NCBI GenBank assembly: GCA_958510875.1
Contig: OY294068.1
Coordinates: forward strand, 160,616,388-160,680,387
DNA from: Endomychus coccineus
Taxonomy: Eukaryota; Arthropoda; Insecta; Coleoptera; Endomychidae
DNA length: 64,000 bases
Direction: 5' to 3'
The notes beneath the pieces are model-generated. The model had not been told where the DNA came from. It did no database searches and saw nothing but the letters and a program-made list of their open reading frames with translations. Position numbers and translations under genes: made by a program. This document shows, one piece after another, positions 10,429 to 22,287 of this stretch. Positions within the stretch are counted from its first letter, which is position 1; the number at the start of each line of letters is the position of its first letter.

Positions 10429-11639
10429 CATAATATATTCGTTTTTCATTTATGACTTCATTCAAACACAGCAAACTTTCCAATGTATTGTTTTTCGTTG
10501 CAGAGTATTGGAATCGCTAGAGCTCTTTGTGAAAGTAATTGGTACACCAAAGATAAGAAGACACAACAATGTTTCTTATTGATTATAGTTCGTTCTCAGA
10601 AGTATTTAGCTTTGAAAGCGGGATTCATGATCGAAATGAATCTGGACGTGTTTTTGAAAGTGAGTAGGTTATATTAGAGGTGGTGTTCTCACCAAGTCTA
10701 ATATATTCCCCTCTCTAAACGTTTCATATCAGTAGGTACTTCGGTAAGCTCTAGATCTCCTGTAAAGACTTTACCTAACTTCAATGGTGTGATTTCCTGT
10801 ATGGGACTACAACTCCCGAAGTATTTGCTTCTGCGGATGAGTGTAGTTCTGTAGTCACAATTCGATTTATGATGTTCAAGAAACCCCAGCCTTACCGTCA
10901 GTGGACATTAGGCTCTCTCGGGCCCTCCCATTCTATGCAGCTATGCTATATTGCGCAGCAAAAATTAACTCCTTCACCTAGGTGTTCCTCTCACCCTGTC
11001 TGCTCATGTTACCTGTAAACAGTTAACGATTGTCCAAATTTGGCATACCGCATATCTTTGTGTCGGCCGTGAATCAATTGCTTGGAGCCCTGGGATAGGA
11101 ATTACAGACACCGGGGCTTTATGGGTATACGCCATATAGTGCAGTGCATACACATCAGAGGAAACTGTTAGCTTCGCATTATTTTGTGAGGGGTTTGCTA
11201 GTTGCGAAACTCTCGAAGAGGACATTGCTTGCTAGACTAAACTCCCCGAACAGAGACGAAGCAACTAACGGGAGTTTCGAAGTCAGTGAGAGAATTTATC
11301 GTTGTTTCTTCGGCTTCTTTGCAGCATCTAGACATCTCATCATCTCTTATGTCAATTTTTCTCATATAAATTTCGAGTTTGCATTTGGTTTGGAGGTTCT
11401 GTATTAACACACTAGGTAACATGGATATTGGGTGTTCCAACTATGTTCAGATAGTTTGTTCCTTCCACCGAAGTCTTATACATCGCTGAGACTCTTCTGT
11501 ACTTATATTAAGCATAGTCTTTATCGCAGTATCTTGAATTGCTATATGGAAGGGGGTTATTCGGAGGACAAGACCTCAGCGCCTCAGTTATACATATACA
11601 GGCGAAGTTCCACGATATATAAAAAAATTTTGGAAATCT
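10429..11639. other. No gene recognised
   Basis: Several frames of 60-90 codons occur on both strands (for example at 11144-11407), but none has a recognisable motif. A GC-richer patch at 10990-11280 may be an old repeat. Confidence 0.35.
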
Positions 11640-12480
11640 TATTTGCTCTCATTCCATAACATATAATGTGTCTGGCCAACTGTCATGTCACAAACTGTAA
11701 AATTAGGAGGCCATAGTTTTGATTTGTAAAAGCTCTGTGTATTTGTGAGGCAAGGAGTGTGCAAGCACTTTTGAAGGTCCATTGTACAAACCCTTTTTTT
11801 CGAACCCTCTGATCTAGATCTTAACTTGTCTTCTTTTGTATCTTCTCTCTGATTTTCTATGATGCAAATCTTTCGAAATATTTTCTTTATCTTCCTCGTT
11901 TTTAGCATCTAATACGCGCCTCTGGTTTCTATCACAATCGTCACAAGTTTCTAAGATAAGTAACTTGAAAGCAAAATTGTATTCTGTAACAAAAAGGATG
12001 TAATAGTATGATTCTTCAATGATATCTTTGGTGTTAACATCGTTTGCTTCGCAGTACTCCTTATACAGTTTGTACATGAGTGTGATATTTAAACCTGGCT
12101 TTTAGTTTTTAGTGGTACCATTGCGAACATAGTGACTTTCTGTAACCGGAAAACTCTTAATATGTCTGTTTGCAATTTCTTTTGCTTTCTGCCCGACGGT
12201 TCTAATTGGTTGATGTTTCTGTCTTTTATCTGGTGAAGACATTGATGTATAGTCGTAATTAGTTATGCATTTCTTAAAAATTTCTCCCCTATTGATAATG
12301 TGTTAAGAAACTTCACTTTGCATACAGAGATAGATTCGTTCCTTAGCTTCAAACAGTATTCGTATGTAAGCTTACGCCTACCTTCTTGTGACATCAAACC
12401 TCTGACAATACTGTAAAATTGTAACGGTGCGGATTTGGACATCCGCTGTTGAAGCATTGGATAGAGCGAATTCCCATGGT
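11640..12480 (-). pseudogene. Broken copy of an insect repetitive ORF family (likely transposon-derived)
   Basis: The minus strand gives, in order, VRGLMSQEGRRKLTYEYCLK and KVKFLNTLSIGEKFLRN (12457-12263), then decayed text with a TESHYVRN-like segment, then MYKLYKEYCEANDVNTKDI and TCDDCDRNQRR (12077-11814), ending in a Lys/Arg/Glu-rich stretch. This order (CK.FLNTL, SHY.R, MY.LY...C, CxxC) is a pattern I associate with a repeated insect protein family often annotated as uncharacterized. Frameshifts and stops separate the parts. I cannot name the transposon superfamily with confidence. Confidence 0.5.
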
Positions 12481-13186
12481 ACGGAAGTCATTAAAAAGTG
12501 AAACCTGCCAATAATGTGACATTCGCCCTTAGTGAACCAAATCCCAGATATTAAAGCACCCTTCCTGTCTGCATCACTGAATTCAGGTCATAATAATTAT
12601 CAAAGCTGAAAAATCTTTTTGTTTCAGATTGTCAAAACAATTTACACCTTCTTCACCGTCTACAGTGCAATGTTCTAATCTGGTGGCACAATTCACTCCA
12701 TAGAATTGAGGAAAAATCATTTCACGATACTTTTAGTCATGACAATTTATCAATGAAAAACCCGAAGAGGGATGAACAAACTAGTTTTTCTTAATCCTTA
12801 TCCTCAACGTAACGCGACAAGGAGAGAAGAAGAGAGAAAGAGAGAGAGAGAGAGAGAGATTTACAACTTTGTTCACTTGATAATTTTCACCAAAATTAGT
12901 ATTTCACATCGAAAATGTGAAAAATCACAAAGCCGATTAACTATAGTCACGCCTTTTCTATGGCGCGTTCTAGCGGTGAAAATATGCAATTTCGAAAAAA
13001 AGTCTTGGAAAATAAAAATAGTCAATTTTACGCTCTACAATTTTGCTCCATTGATAATTTTCACCAAAATTCATATTTTTCACGTAAAATGCTAAGAATC
13101 GCCGGAAAAGTACAATACGTGTATCCGGATATATGTAAAAAAAATCAATAAGTAATTCTATATCATATTTCCAACAAAAAATTATG
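12481..13186. repeat. Spacer with (GA)n run and a two-copy 174-bp repeat
   Basis: A purine run dominated by GA occurs at about 12836-12860. The stretch gataattttcaccaaaatt occurs at about 12880 and again about 174 bp later near 13054, with similar flanks, so it is a two-copy tandem repeat. No gene recognised. Confidence 0.6.
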
Positions 13187-13188
13187 TA

Positions 13189-14477
13189 GGGGACAGTAGT
13201 ACTCAATGAAACGTAGTACACAATGGAACGTAGGCACTAACTTAATCAAATTTCGCGCCACATTGCGTTTAGAACGTCCAAACGGCCATTTGCGCTTGTT
13301 GTTCCACTCAGTGTAGTTTGGTGGTGAAACTGATTCGACTTTGTGAATTAGAGACAAAAACGTTTTTTGTCTTGAAAAGTACTTTTTATCTGCATACAAT
13401 AATAAGTTATGATATTTTTGCATATTTATTGAAAAATTTTCAACTGTTTTATTTGAGATTAGATATATGTTGGTAGCATAACCTATGAATTTCATTTCTG
13501 CATGATAGAAGTTTAGGCGTCTTTTTATTTTTCTTTCAAAATAATGTAAAGTGGTACACTTCGAAACAAGTACATGTGGTACACAATGAATCAGTGTCAT
13601 TCTGTACAACCACTATTAGTCTATCGCAATTTTTTTCCAAACACTAAGGTAAGCCGCAGATATGTACAATGTTAGCTTTACGACCCTGAGAAGGTACGTT
13701 TTGAAACAATTTGAAGACCCAAATGCAATCTCTTTTGTCAAAAGCCAAAGATGACCAGAATTATTTGGAAGAACTGAAATATTTCAATCCAGAAAATGAA
13801 GGAAATGATGACCATATCATTACAAAAAGATTCGTTTATGTTATCCCGGTTCTCTGGAAAGGTCCCATACTTTAGAAAAAGTAACAAGGTAGCTGATAGT
13901 TTCCATTTTCCTGATGCCTCCAACGTCATTGTGGCATTAAAATCTGATATCGCTATGCTACTGCCTGAACCAATTTGCACGGCAAATAATTATAAATTTG
14001 GCTTAAACTTTAATAATATTATTTAACCTTAGGAGATCAAAGATTTTTCATTTAAATTTACATTTGTCTATTTTATTCTCTTGTTATATCCGAAAGTCTA
14101 TTTCAAGTTATTGTTTGATTTTTTGCAGTTTATTCTTATTCCTACTTTCGATGAATAGGAAATAATGAATCTTTATTTGTATTTTCAAGGTTATATTGTA
14201 TGTTATCATTGACATAAATACACTATACTACTACAGTTTCATAGTGTTCTACCATCTGTTCTATTGTGTACCCTAGATGGTACACAATGGAACAAATTTC
14301 GAGATTTCAAAAAATATATGTAACTTTTTTCCTTCAAATGCTTTTTGTGTAATTTTTCCTTATCCATTGGCAGCACGCTAAACATTGGTGTGAAACATTT
14401 ACTTCATCCTCAGCATTTTTAAATTCCCTTAAAAAAAATAAAAATAAAAAATTGATTCATTGTGTACTACTCTCCCC
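13189..14477 (+). mobile_element. Deleted pogo-like DNA transposon
   Basis: TA duplications (13187-13188 and 14478-14479) flank inverted ends ggggacagtagtactcaatg and, reversed, ggggagagtagtacacaatg. A related word, gtacacaatggaac or a variant, recurs inside the ends (13217, 13570, 14281), as subterminal transposase-binding repeats often do. The element is about 1.29 kb, too short for a full DDE-1 transposase gene. Confidence 0.8.
13690..14026 (+). pseudogene. C-terminal fragment of a pogo/Tigger-type transposase-related protein
   Basis: The frame that includes 13796-14026 reads KDSFMLSRFSGKVPYFRKSN, then KVADSFHFPDASNVI, then MLLPEPICTANNYKFGLNF. This resembles the C-terminal tail seen after the DDE-1 domain in many insect pogo-like proteins (pattern FSGK...FLRKS.K...F.FPD...LPEP). 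The catalytic domain itself is absent. Upstream bases at 13700-13795 continue the similarity in other frames. The flanking TA-bounded inverted repeats support transposon origin. Confidence 0.6.
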
Positions 14478-14659
14478 TAATACATATTCCGATTTCAAAC
14501 GGTTAAGAAGTAATTCGCTATTTTCAATTTTTTTATGAAAACAACGAGTGTAGACAAAATTAAATCCTTGCAAATGGAAGAAAAATGGACAAGCTCATAT
14601 GATGCCATATTTATCGGAGAAATGCTAATATTTGTATTATTTTTATATGTCCTAACATT

Positions 14660-15735
14660 TGGTTGTCACCTGTTATTTGATGAAGTCGTCAAAATTCAAA
14701 CGTCAAATACTCAATATTATTTCGAGACAAATATGGAAGACAGCTGTTTCCAAAAATCAAGTTTTAGAATAGTGTAAATAATATTTTCATCGCACATGCA
14801 ATGCGAAGAAATTGTGTTAAATGTAAGTCAACATCAAGGCTTGTGAAATACTAAGTTTACTGTAATTCCAAATTTTGCTTGCAGAGAAGTTGTAAAGCAA
14901 GTTGCAATACCCACACTTAGACTAAAAATTTTCCAAAGAATCTGATAAACCTATCCACAGCTTCTCATGATCAACCATTAGACCGCTATTCCATGGCATA
15001 CTAGATTTCCTCTAGTTTCCTTAATTTTTATCCGATATTTATAAAATTCAACAATTCGATTGGGAGTGACTTTTTTTCTAAGATACATGGATGATTGGCA
15101 TCTATGGCTTGCTCAGAATAACCGCTAAATTGTAGGTACTCCTGTAATTCGTAGTAAAAATCAAGTAGGCGATCGTCAAAAATCTCCTGAATTAGGCAAA
15201 CGTCAAAAATATCCTATATAAGTTCTTGAGACCGAACATGTTTGCATCAACATGGTGGGTACTTCGAGCAAATGTTGTAATTCGTGCTACTTCTGATTGT
15301 TATTGTTCATGTTATTGTTAAGATAATATAGATAATTTCACTCCTATTCGAATTGTTGAATTTCATAATTTTCGGATGATAATTAAGGGAACTAGAGGAA
15401 ACCTAGTATTCCACGGAATAGCATCGAACGGTTGATCACAGGAAGCTAGGGATAGGTTTTCAGATTCTTTGGAAAAATTCCAATCTATCTTTACAACTTC
15501 ACTACAAGCAAAATTTGGAATTACAGTAAACTTAGTATTTCACAAATCTTGATGTTGAGTTACACTTAACACAATTCCTTCGCTATTACATGAGCGATGA
15601 AAATTTTTTTTACACTATTCTAAACCTTGATCCTTGGAGATATTTGGGCAACAGTTACCTCCCATATTTATTTCGGAAATATATTGAGTATTCAACGTTT
15701 GAAATTTCACGACTTTATCAAATAACAGGTGACCT
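14660..15735. repeat. Large fold-back element (arms ~370 bp)
   Basis: The left arm (about 14660-15037) and right arm (about 15373-15735) match in inverted orientation along their length. Shared words include cacctgttatttgat, aagtttactgtaattccaaa, and tttcctctagtttccttaat reversed on the right with one indel. The loop of about 335 bp has no recognisable gene. It is a foldback-type or MITE-like nonautonomous element. Open frames within the arms are mirror images and should not be called genes. Confidence 0.85.
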
Positions 15736-15955
15736 AAATGACTTAAGAATAATAAAAGTAATAACAGGTAAGAGTACGCACTTAGAGGAAATATATTATC
15801 AAAAGTCAAGGAACAGAAAACGTAAATATTTCATTTAAAGATGTTTCATATTATCAGTAACATTTGGGAATATGAATAAATGTAAAACTGCTGAGATTAA
15901 AAAAACTATTATAAAAAACATTCTCGTACTCTCAGCTGCGCGAAAGGCAATGTAA

Positions 15956-16023
15956 AGCCGGCTACACACGGTCCGGCAGGCCTGACAGTTCTAACTGAAC
16001 AGTCCGCCTGAAGGCCTGTCGCC
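15956..16023 (+). repeat. Harbinger left terminal inverted repeat (68 bp)
   Basis: Identical to the reverse complement of 18474-18541 through cctgtcgcc. Confidence 0.9.
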
Positions 16024-16194
16024 GGAAGGACTGACTACCCTCCAAACGTTCAGGTGAATCTGAAATATTTTTCAGTCTCAATTTATTATGGCCTCTACTG
16101 ATGACGATGTGTTAGCGCTTTTCGGTCTAGTAGTCGCTTTGGGTAAAGGTAAAAGGAAACCCAAAAAAAAACGTGCAGTATGGTGCAAGAGTGG

Positions 16195-16405
16195 TTGAAA
16201 AAATTCACATTGAATCCTTAACCTTTTTTGATTCCTTGCGAAAACTACTTCTTAAGCTATTAATTTTTTTGAGAACAGTAGACTTCGTACAAGAAGGATC
16301 GATTTCCTTCCATTTTTCTACCAATTTCAAATATGCCGCATCTTTCTCATCACGGTCGTGATAGTTTTTCGATTTCACACTCCGCAGACAAGGCTCACTA
16401 TGATA
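16195..16405 (-). pseudogene. MADF-domain remnant of the Harbinger element
   Basis: The minus strand reads CLRSVKSKNYHDRDEKDAAY, then LKLVEKWKEIDPSC, then VLKKINSLRSSFRKESKKV. This is the pattern of the MADF DNA-binding fold (PxLW-like start, Y-N-R, AW/AY, then LR..F..E..K). Insect Harbinger elements commonly carry a second gene for such a Myb/MADF protein that helps the transposase. The upstream part is broken at about 16405. The remaining text is too short to be a whole protein. Confidence 0.6.
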
Positions 16406-18096
16406 AATCGTGAAACGGATGTGAAACGGCAGCCCATCTATGCTGGGCGCCAGTGAAACGGACCCGCTTGGGTCGGTTTTAATTGGCCCAGCTAGCTCAA
16501 TTTAAATTAATTACTCTCAGGGCTCGTAGTGAAACGTGCCTTGTGATTCAAGACTGGTGAATTGCCCGAGCGCCAACTGCTTGAAAAAAAACTATAAAAC
16601 TGAATGAATTCACAGTCAAGAATACAAGCACTACGAGATGGTTAAACAGTCGATGGAAATTCAGAAAAACAATACAAGTTCAACTTAACAATTCGTATAT
16701 TCCACAGAATTTGAATTATAACAAAATGTAAATTACAAATTTTTAGAATTCCAATTGGAAATATAAATAGTATTGAATTCGTAGAAACAATTATCAAATT
16801 AAACCAAATCGTAACATAAATGAAATTTTGAGTAAACGATTATTAAATTAAATTGGTTTGTAACATAAATTGAATTATAAGAAAACAATTAATAAATTAA
16901 ATCAATTATCAAATTGAAAAGAACTAATTTTCCAATAAGAGGACTTACAGTATACCTCGAATGATTCTATAAAAATTAGTGGAATACAACTTCGGATAAA
17001 CAACAAAATAAGAGAATGAAATTATGGTCATTCAAACAAGAAAATGTTACCCTCCTTGGAACTCGTAGGAACTGGAAGTCGGTCCTGTCAGGAAAGTCAC
17101 TAAACCGCCTGGGAGTGAAGGGGTAAGGAACCTCAGACGTTCAAACCCTGTAAATTCAAAGAACGAACAGTACCTGACTTGAGATCAAAAGGACAAGCAA
17201 CACCGTCGGTTGGAATAACCAAGTGATTCCACAACCAATAATGTTATCTTTCCCAAATTGCGGAAACACTAGTACAAAATGGATATCTTGACGAGATATC
17301 AATTTAGGCAAAATTTTAATTTAATCTGAAAGAAATAAACAATTACAATTGATTTTTAAAATTAGCAAAAAGTTAACATGTGACTAAAAGAATAATAATT
17401 AAATTTATATCTGAAAAATATTATTTGAACGGTTGAAAATTTGCTAGTTAGCATAAAATTCTGGTTTGCTTGAAATGAATTATACACGTGGATTGATACT
17501 GTAAACTGTAATAACTCCCTAACGGCGTGACAGTGTCAAAAATATATGTATACCTAATAAGCAGTAATTAGGTTATTTCACCCTTATCAACCTTTACGGC
17601 ACGTTGGTCTAATAAGACCACCCTATGTATCAAGTACTAGGATAACAAAATGGCGATCTACAGAATCGCGCAACTAACATGTGCTCAAATTACAGGTTCA
17701 AGTAAAAGGCGGAAATTAAATATTGTCTGCAACAGCTGCCCACGACTCGTCAGAGTAATTCTATACAACGACTAAAACAATCCCGATAATGATGGAAATG
17801 ATAAACCTGGGATCATGCTAAATGCAAATTTGATTGTGTGTTTTATTAGAGTAAGTCGAGAAAATTCCTCTGAAATATAATCACATGCGGGTACTTTACA
17901 TCCGGACGTTTAATAACAATCTAAATCAAATTATCTGTAACCCGATGTGCATCATATTTCAGAAGCCAAAAATTAAGAAAATGTATGCAAAGAATATGAA
18001 ATATAACTCGACTTACCCTATTAAAGGTTAACACCACAATGAATTCTCTTCGACTTCCTTTCTATTACCTCCCACTTCGCGATATATAGTGACATC

Positions 18097-18303
18097 TCAT
18101 ATCAGGAATGGTAGTATCAATAATCTCTGTTTTATTAACCGGCAGATATCTTTAAATATCATATGACAAGTTTCCTCGCCGAAGAGAATTCTACTCTGTT
18201 CTTTAAAGAGTTCTATATAATAATCCCGTAACGCAACCTGTTCGTTACAATCGCGATAAATTCGTCCAAACACCTGTTTTCCATTTCGCGCGACTTGGTG
18301 CAC
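18097..18303 (-). CDS. 68-codon frame near the Harbinger right end, unknown
   Basis: It begins MHQVARNGKQVFGRIYRDCN and continues for 68 codons without a motif I can assign. Its place just inside the terminal repeat suggests it could be the N-terminal exon of an element-encoded protein. Alternatively it is chance. Confidence 0.25.
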   Translation of the reverse strand: MHQVARNGKQVFGRIYRDCNEQVALRDYYIELFKEQSRILFGEETCHMIFKDICRLIKQRLLILPFLI

Positions 18304-18473
18304 TCACACTAGAACTGTCTGACAGATAGTCCGACAGACGACCATGCCATACACACGTTCAGACTTGTCTTTGATTGCATCAGGCCGGCCGGATAGACGA
18401 ACATATTTTTGAACTTTTTCCGGCCGCCTGAACAGTCTTAACTGACAGGCCGACCGGAGTATATACACGTTCA

Positions 18474-18541
18474 GGCGACAGGCCTTCAGGCGGACTGTTC
18501 AGTTAGAACTGTCAGGCCTGCCGGACCGTGTGTAGCCGGCT
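18474..18541 (-). repeat. Harbinger right terminal inverted repeat (68 bp)
   Basis: Exact inverted partner of 15956-16023. Further inward, sub-repeats of the same GCCTGTC/AGGCCGG style occur at 18340-18470. Confidence 0.9.
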
Positions 18542-18998
18542 TAAGATGTTTATGTAATTCGACCGTCGAATTAGCAGCGAGGAAGTAGTTATTCAAGGAT
18601 TATTTACAATTTATATGGCGAGACAGATAAGTCTAATCCAAGTGAATCAACTTACATATTATGTTCACAGTTTTACACAATTCATACTATTAGTCGAGGA
18701 AATAAAGCACTAATATAGGCCAAACTTTGCAAAGTTGGAGCAGTTGGATGGATTGAGATACGGTTTTCTGTATTCAATTCAGAAAGATGATTTAGAAATT
18801 TTGTGCCGGTTTTTTTCTTGCGGAAAAAATTTAATGCATTCCTACAGCCAAAAAATGTATTTTTTCTTAGTGCACTTTTGAGGTGAATAAAAAAACGAAC
18901 TCGAATTGGTTTCTCGAGGGTTTTTGGGGGCGTTGAACACGAATACACTATCAAAAAAATTCCCTGAGGTCCCCTTGGACCATCCCCGGGGTACCCAG
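18542..18998. repeat. Repeat element, left part, split by a hAT insertion
   Basis: The left part carries gggggcgttgaacacgaata and ccctgaggtccccttgg. The text resumes across the hAT at 21601 (ggtcttgacgccctgaa). The style matches the repeat family seen near 23.1, 27.8, 39.6 and 47.3 kb, where a ggtttttggg(g)tcgctga-like motif recurs. Confidence 0.6.
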
Positions 18999-21600
18999 CA
19001 GTGGCGGCTCGTGAACTTTTTGAGAGAGGAGGCTGGGCATAAAACGTTTTTGTAAAAATATACTCTATTCAGCCAATTAATTTAACCTTCAGTGAAAAAA
19101 TTGATTGTTACCCAGCAAGAACCAACGTGGAGGTATAGAGTTTCTCTTGCCCACAAATTTTTTTTTCGTTCGTTTTTTGTTTTTTATTTTTTTTTGGATT
19201 TTTAATTTTTTTTCTTTTTTTTTGGAATTTTTCATATTTTGTTTTTTGTTATTAATTTTATCAACTTTTCTATATATTAACGACATTCTACGGTCTTTAA
19301 TTTACGAAAAATGATCAATAATATTATCATAAAATGTATCATTATGTTTTAAGTGTTTTACTAAATCTTTTTCAATAGATATTAAACTAACATTGTATAA
19401 ACGATTTTGGCCCATTGTATTTCGCATGTATGTTTTAATTCGTTTGAGAGTAGAAAATGATCTCTCCACCGATGCCGACGTGACAGGAATGGTGACTGTC
19501 AAACAAAGTATAGTTTATAAAACTGAGGTAAGACTTGTTGCAAATCATTATCTATCATATATTTTATCATATCGGCGTGACTGTCGTACTGGCCTAAAAT
19601 ATCTTTATCCCAGTATACAACGCATAATTCATTGTGCAGCGCTATTTTATCAAAAAAATTATATTTTAGAACTAAGTTATCTGAAAGTGTATTGAGAAAC
19701 TCTTTTGAAAAAGATTCGAAAAATCTTCTATTCGTCAAATCGAAAAACTTCAATTCATGTAAATCGGAAAATCGAATCTCAATATTTTTCATGAAAAAGT
19801 TGTTTATAATGTAGTTTCTTGTCTACCAAATTATATGTTTTCCTCCTTTTCACGGGAGAAGCCTCATCAGTTGAATAATTTCCAAATAAAATATTAAAAT
19901 GAAATTCTGTATAACGGAAACTTGAATTTTATCAATGAGATGTGTTAAACGATGTCTTGAATGAATTATATTAGTGAATTTATGTTGTAAAATTTGAAAA
20001 ATAAGATCAGTTTGTTCAAATATTAATTTAAAAGTATCAAGAAATAACAAAAATTCTTCATTTTCTAAGTAAGATTTTAAACCAACAGCAGCATTCAATG
20101 AAACCTGATCTGTTGAAAAGTCATCACTGTTTAATATAAGATCAAATGTTTCAATTAATTTGTCTTTATTTTTATGGATGGTAAACTAAACATTGCATGT
20201 GATGTAAAATTCCATCGAGTTCGAGCATTACAGGGAATTCTGTTTCCTACTATGTTATTTAAAACTTACGTTTGTTTGAAGACCGTTTAAATGTCCCGCC
20301 ACTACAGATGCCGTCGTAAGTCTGATTTATTCGCAAAGTCGAATCGTTGAAATGTTTCCATTGAAAAATTGAATAAATTGACCACTGTTCTTCCCGAACT
20401 AACATCGTAGAACCCTAAAAATCTTTCCACTAGTTGTCCATTTTTACAATTAATAATTTACCGAACAGACGAACTAATCTAACCTTATTTCGCGTGGTGT
20501 CACTCAACCATTATACCCGCATAAAACAAAACAAATGCCTGCAAATACTGACGCGTTAGTCATAAAATCGCGAAGCTTACTGTCGTATTTACAAAACAAA
20601 TCTAACAATTACCTTTATTAACTGAATTTTCAGTTTCATCATGCCCTCTAAAAGCCAATACTTGAAATGATAAATACAATAAGAAATCAATGATTTTTTT
20701 TTAAACTTCGCGGTTTTCTTTAACTGTATTATTATGATTTTCGATTTCGCGTGTTCGTGTAGAATCAATCGCATTAACAATATTCTGTTTACCGGTTAAT
20801 TTAAACTTAATACACGATGTAATATGTTCCTGCGATTTTTCATGTCTTTCTAGGCCACGAGCTAAATTTTTCAAATCATTATAACCCAAGTGCCCCCAAC
20901 ATGAAGTTGTATCTGATGTGAATAGCAAGCAATACCAGCAATATAATTTATTGTGTACATCAGATCCCGTTAACCATACATATTTTTTATAATTATCAGT
21001 ATTAAACGATCGATTTTGATACTTCCCTGCCATCACTAATCCTTTCAAATCCGGTAAAGGCCGTTTGTTTTTGAAGAACACTTTTCTATCATATGTTAAT
21101 CCACTAAATGGATTTTCTAAGAACTTTGCAACTAAGTCACTCATAATTTTAACGTTCACCGATTCCGCTGAGATAAATTATAACTTAAAAATTAACTACT
21201 TAACCTTACTACGCCTCATGGAATAAAAACAACAACTAACCGCATTCTTCTAGCAGCGGGAGGCGGGAGCGCAAGTAATCGTATTTCATTCGACCGACGA
21301 ATGGATACGAAAAGCTAGCCTCCCTACCCTGTTGCCGATTAGGCCGTTTCACGCTATTTGGCGATTGACTGGTCGGAAAAACGGCAACTGTGTTGAACAA
21401 CACAACTCAGCGTTTGAGATATATAGAGAATCTAGCCTCTGACCACTGTTGCCGGATTGAAAATAACTACTGAGAACGGGGAATTAATTGTAAAATTTAA
21501 AGAATTATCAGAGAAACAGGAAATAAAATGGAGAATGATCATTAAGATAAATTGGTGAGGAGACTGAGCCTCCTTAGCCTCCTTCGAGGAGCCGCCACTG
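18999..21600 (-). mobile_element. hAT-superfamily transposon (2.6 kb) with perfect 8-bp duplication
   Basis: The 8-bp target duplication gtacccag is present at 18991-18998 and 21601-21608. Terminal inverted repeats begin cagtggcggctc on both sides. hAT elements create 8-bp duplications, and the encoded fragments on the minus strand are hAT-like. The element sits inside an older repeat. Confidence 0.93.
19302..21159 (-). pseudogene. hAT transposase pseudogene (zinc-finger to dimerisation domain)
   Basis: Reading from 21159, the N-terminus has FLENPFSGLTYDRKVFFKN, KKYVWLTGSDVHNKLYCWYC and HLGYNDLKNLARGLERHEKS, matching a TTF-type/BED-like zinc-binding start (C..C with a later H...H). Middle fragments occur at 20098-19850 and 19792-19499. 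The end, from 19502, is MTVTIPVTSASVERSFSTLK and RIKTYMRNTMGQNRLYNVSL, the hAT C-terminal dimerisation motif. The pieces lie in several frames with stops and gaps, so no full protein is made. It belongs to the group with ZMYM-like TTF fingers, by motif only. Confidence 0.88.
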
Positions 21601-22100
21601 GTACCCAGGGTCTTGACGCCCTGAATATCGAGGAATTTCATTAGAAAATTATTTTTTAATGTTTGTTAACTGTTCGAGAGGTGATATAAAGGTTGCTAGT
21701 GATGATTACGACGTGAAAAAATTTTTCTGCAATATCTGGTGGTACCCTGAGGTTGAATTGAATCTATTTTATGCATAATGTCTTGATTCAAAGATAGAAG
21801 TTGTGGAATAAGTTTTATCGATAACACTAAATTGACAGATTCTAAAATACTGATATCTAGACCGATTCAACATTATTATTATATTATGTTCTTTATTTAA
21901 CACATAAACGGATACGTGTCTGTTACTGAAACGAATGATCCAAATGCAGTCTGCAGATTGTATTAAATTCAAAAGGAAAGCCACAAAGAAATCAACCTTA
22001 AATTTGGCAGTTATCATCTCAGTACTCAGCTGGATAAGGCATCCATAATAAACAATAAAATCTCACGATTGCTTTGTTCACTCCTTATCACATTGTTGTG
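21601..22100. repeat. Repeat element, right part, and region upstream of the transporter gene
   Basis: It continues the repeat interrupted by the hAT. From about 21700 to 22100 I see no feature. The promoter and any untranslated first exon of the transporter gene could lie here or further upstream but cannot be located by eye. Confidence 0.4.
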
Positions 22101-22203
22101 TGTGATTAACTTACTCGGCCTATTCCGCTCTACGTTACGTATTAAGAAAGCGGTAGCGCTAGGGAAATGAGTTTATAATGTAACAAACAGTTAATTAAAA
22201 AGT

Positions 22204-22287
22204 ATGAAGGGGAGTGATAGAGAAGTCATGGAACCCCCCGACGGTGGTTATGGATGGGTTATAATAGCAGCAACAATGTTGATAAAT
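22204..22287 (+). CDS. Transporter coding exon 1 (residues 1-28)
   Basis: It encodes the short N-terminus with PDGGYGWV and the first half of TM1. The donor is GTGAGT, phase 0. Upstream in-frame bases contain no better start. The 8.1-kb intron 1 holds a fold-back repeat, piggyBac, a LINE scrap, an inverted repeat and a MULE pseudogene. Confidence 0.9.

Larger units (their letters stand above)
15956..18541. mobile_element. PIF/Harbinger-type transposon, degenerate interior
   Basis: A 3-bp TAA duplication (15953-15955 and 18542-18544) flanks terminal inverted repeats beginning agccggctacacacggtccg. The repeats are identical for 68 bp. The TAA duplication and GGCTACACACGG-type ends fit PIF/Harbinger. 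The interior has a MADF-like remnant on the minus strand near 16200-16400 and otherwise AT-rich sequence with no complete transposase. Perfect ends with an eroded interior suggest a nonautonomous or internally replaced copy moved in trans fairly recently. Confidence 0.85.

Noticed and set aside
13163..13609. 148-codon minus-strand frame
   Set aside because: It crosses the left end of the pogo-like element and has no recognisable domain.
16440..16460. tgctgggcgcca, resembling a retrotransposon primer-binding site (tggcgccc) on the minus strand
   Set aside because: No matching LTR pair was found and it lies inside the Harbinger element next to the MADF remnant; likely coincidence.
19089..19314. 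Lys-rich (minus) and Phe-rich (plus) frames
   Set aside because: They are produced by a T-rich run near the hAT end, low complexity only.
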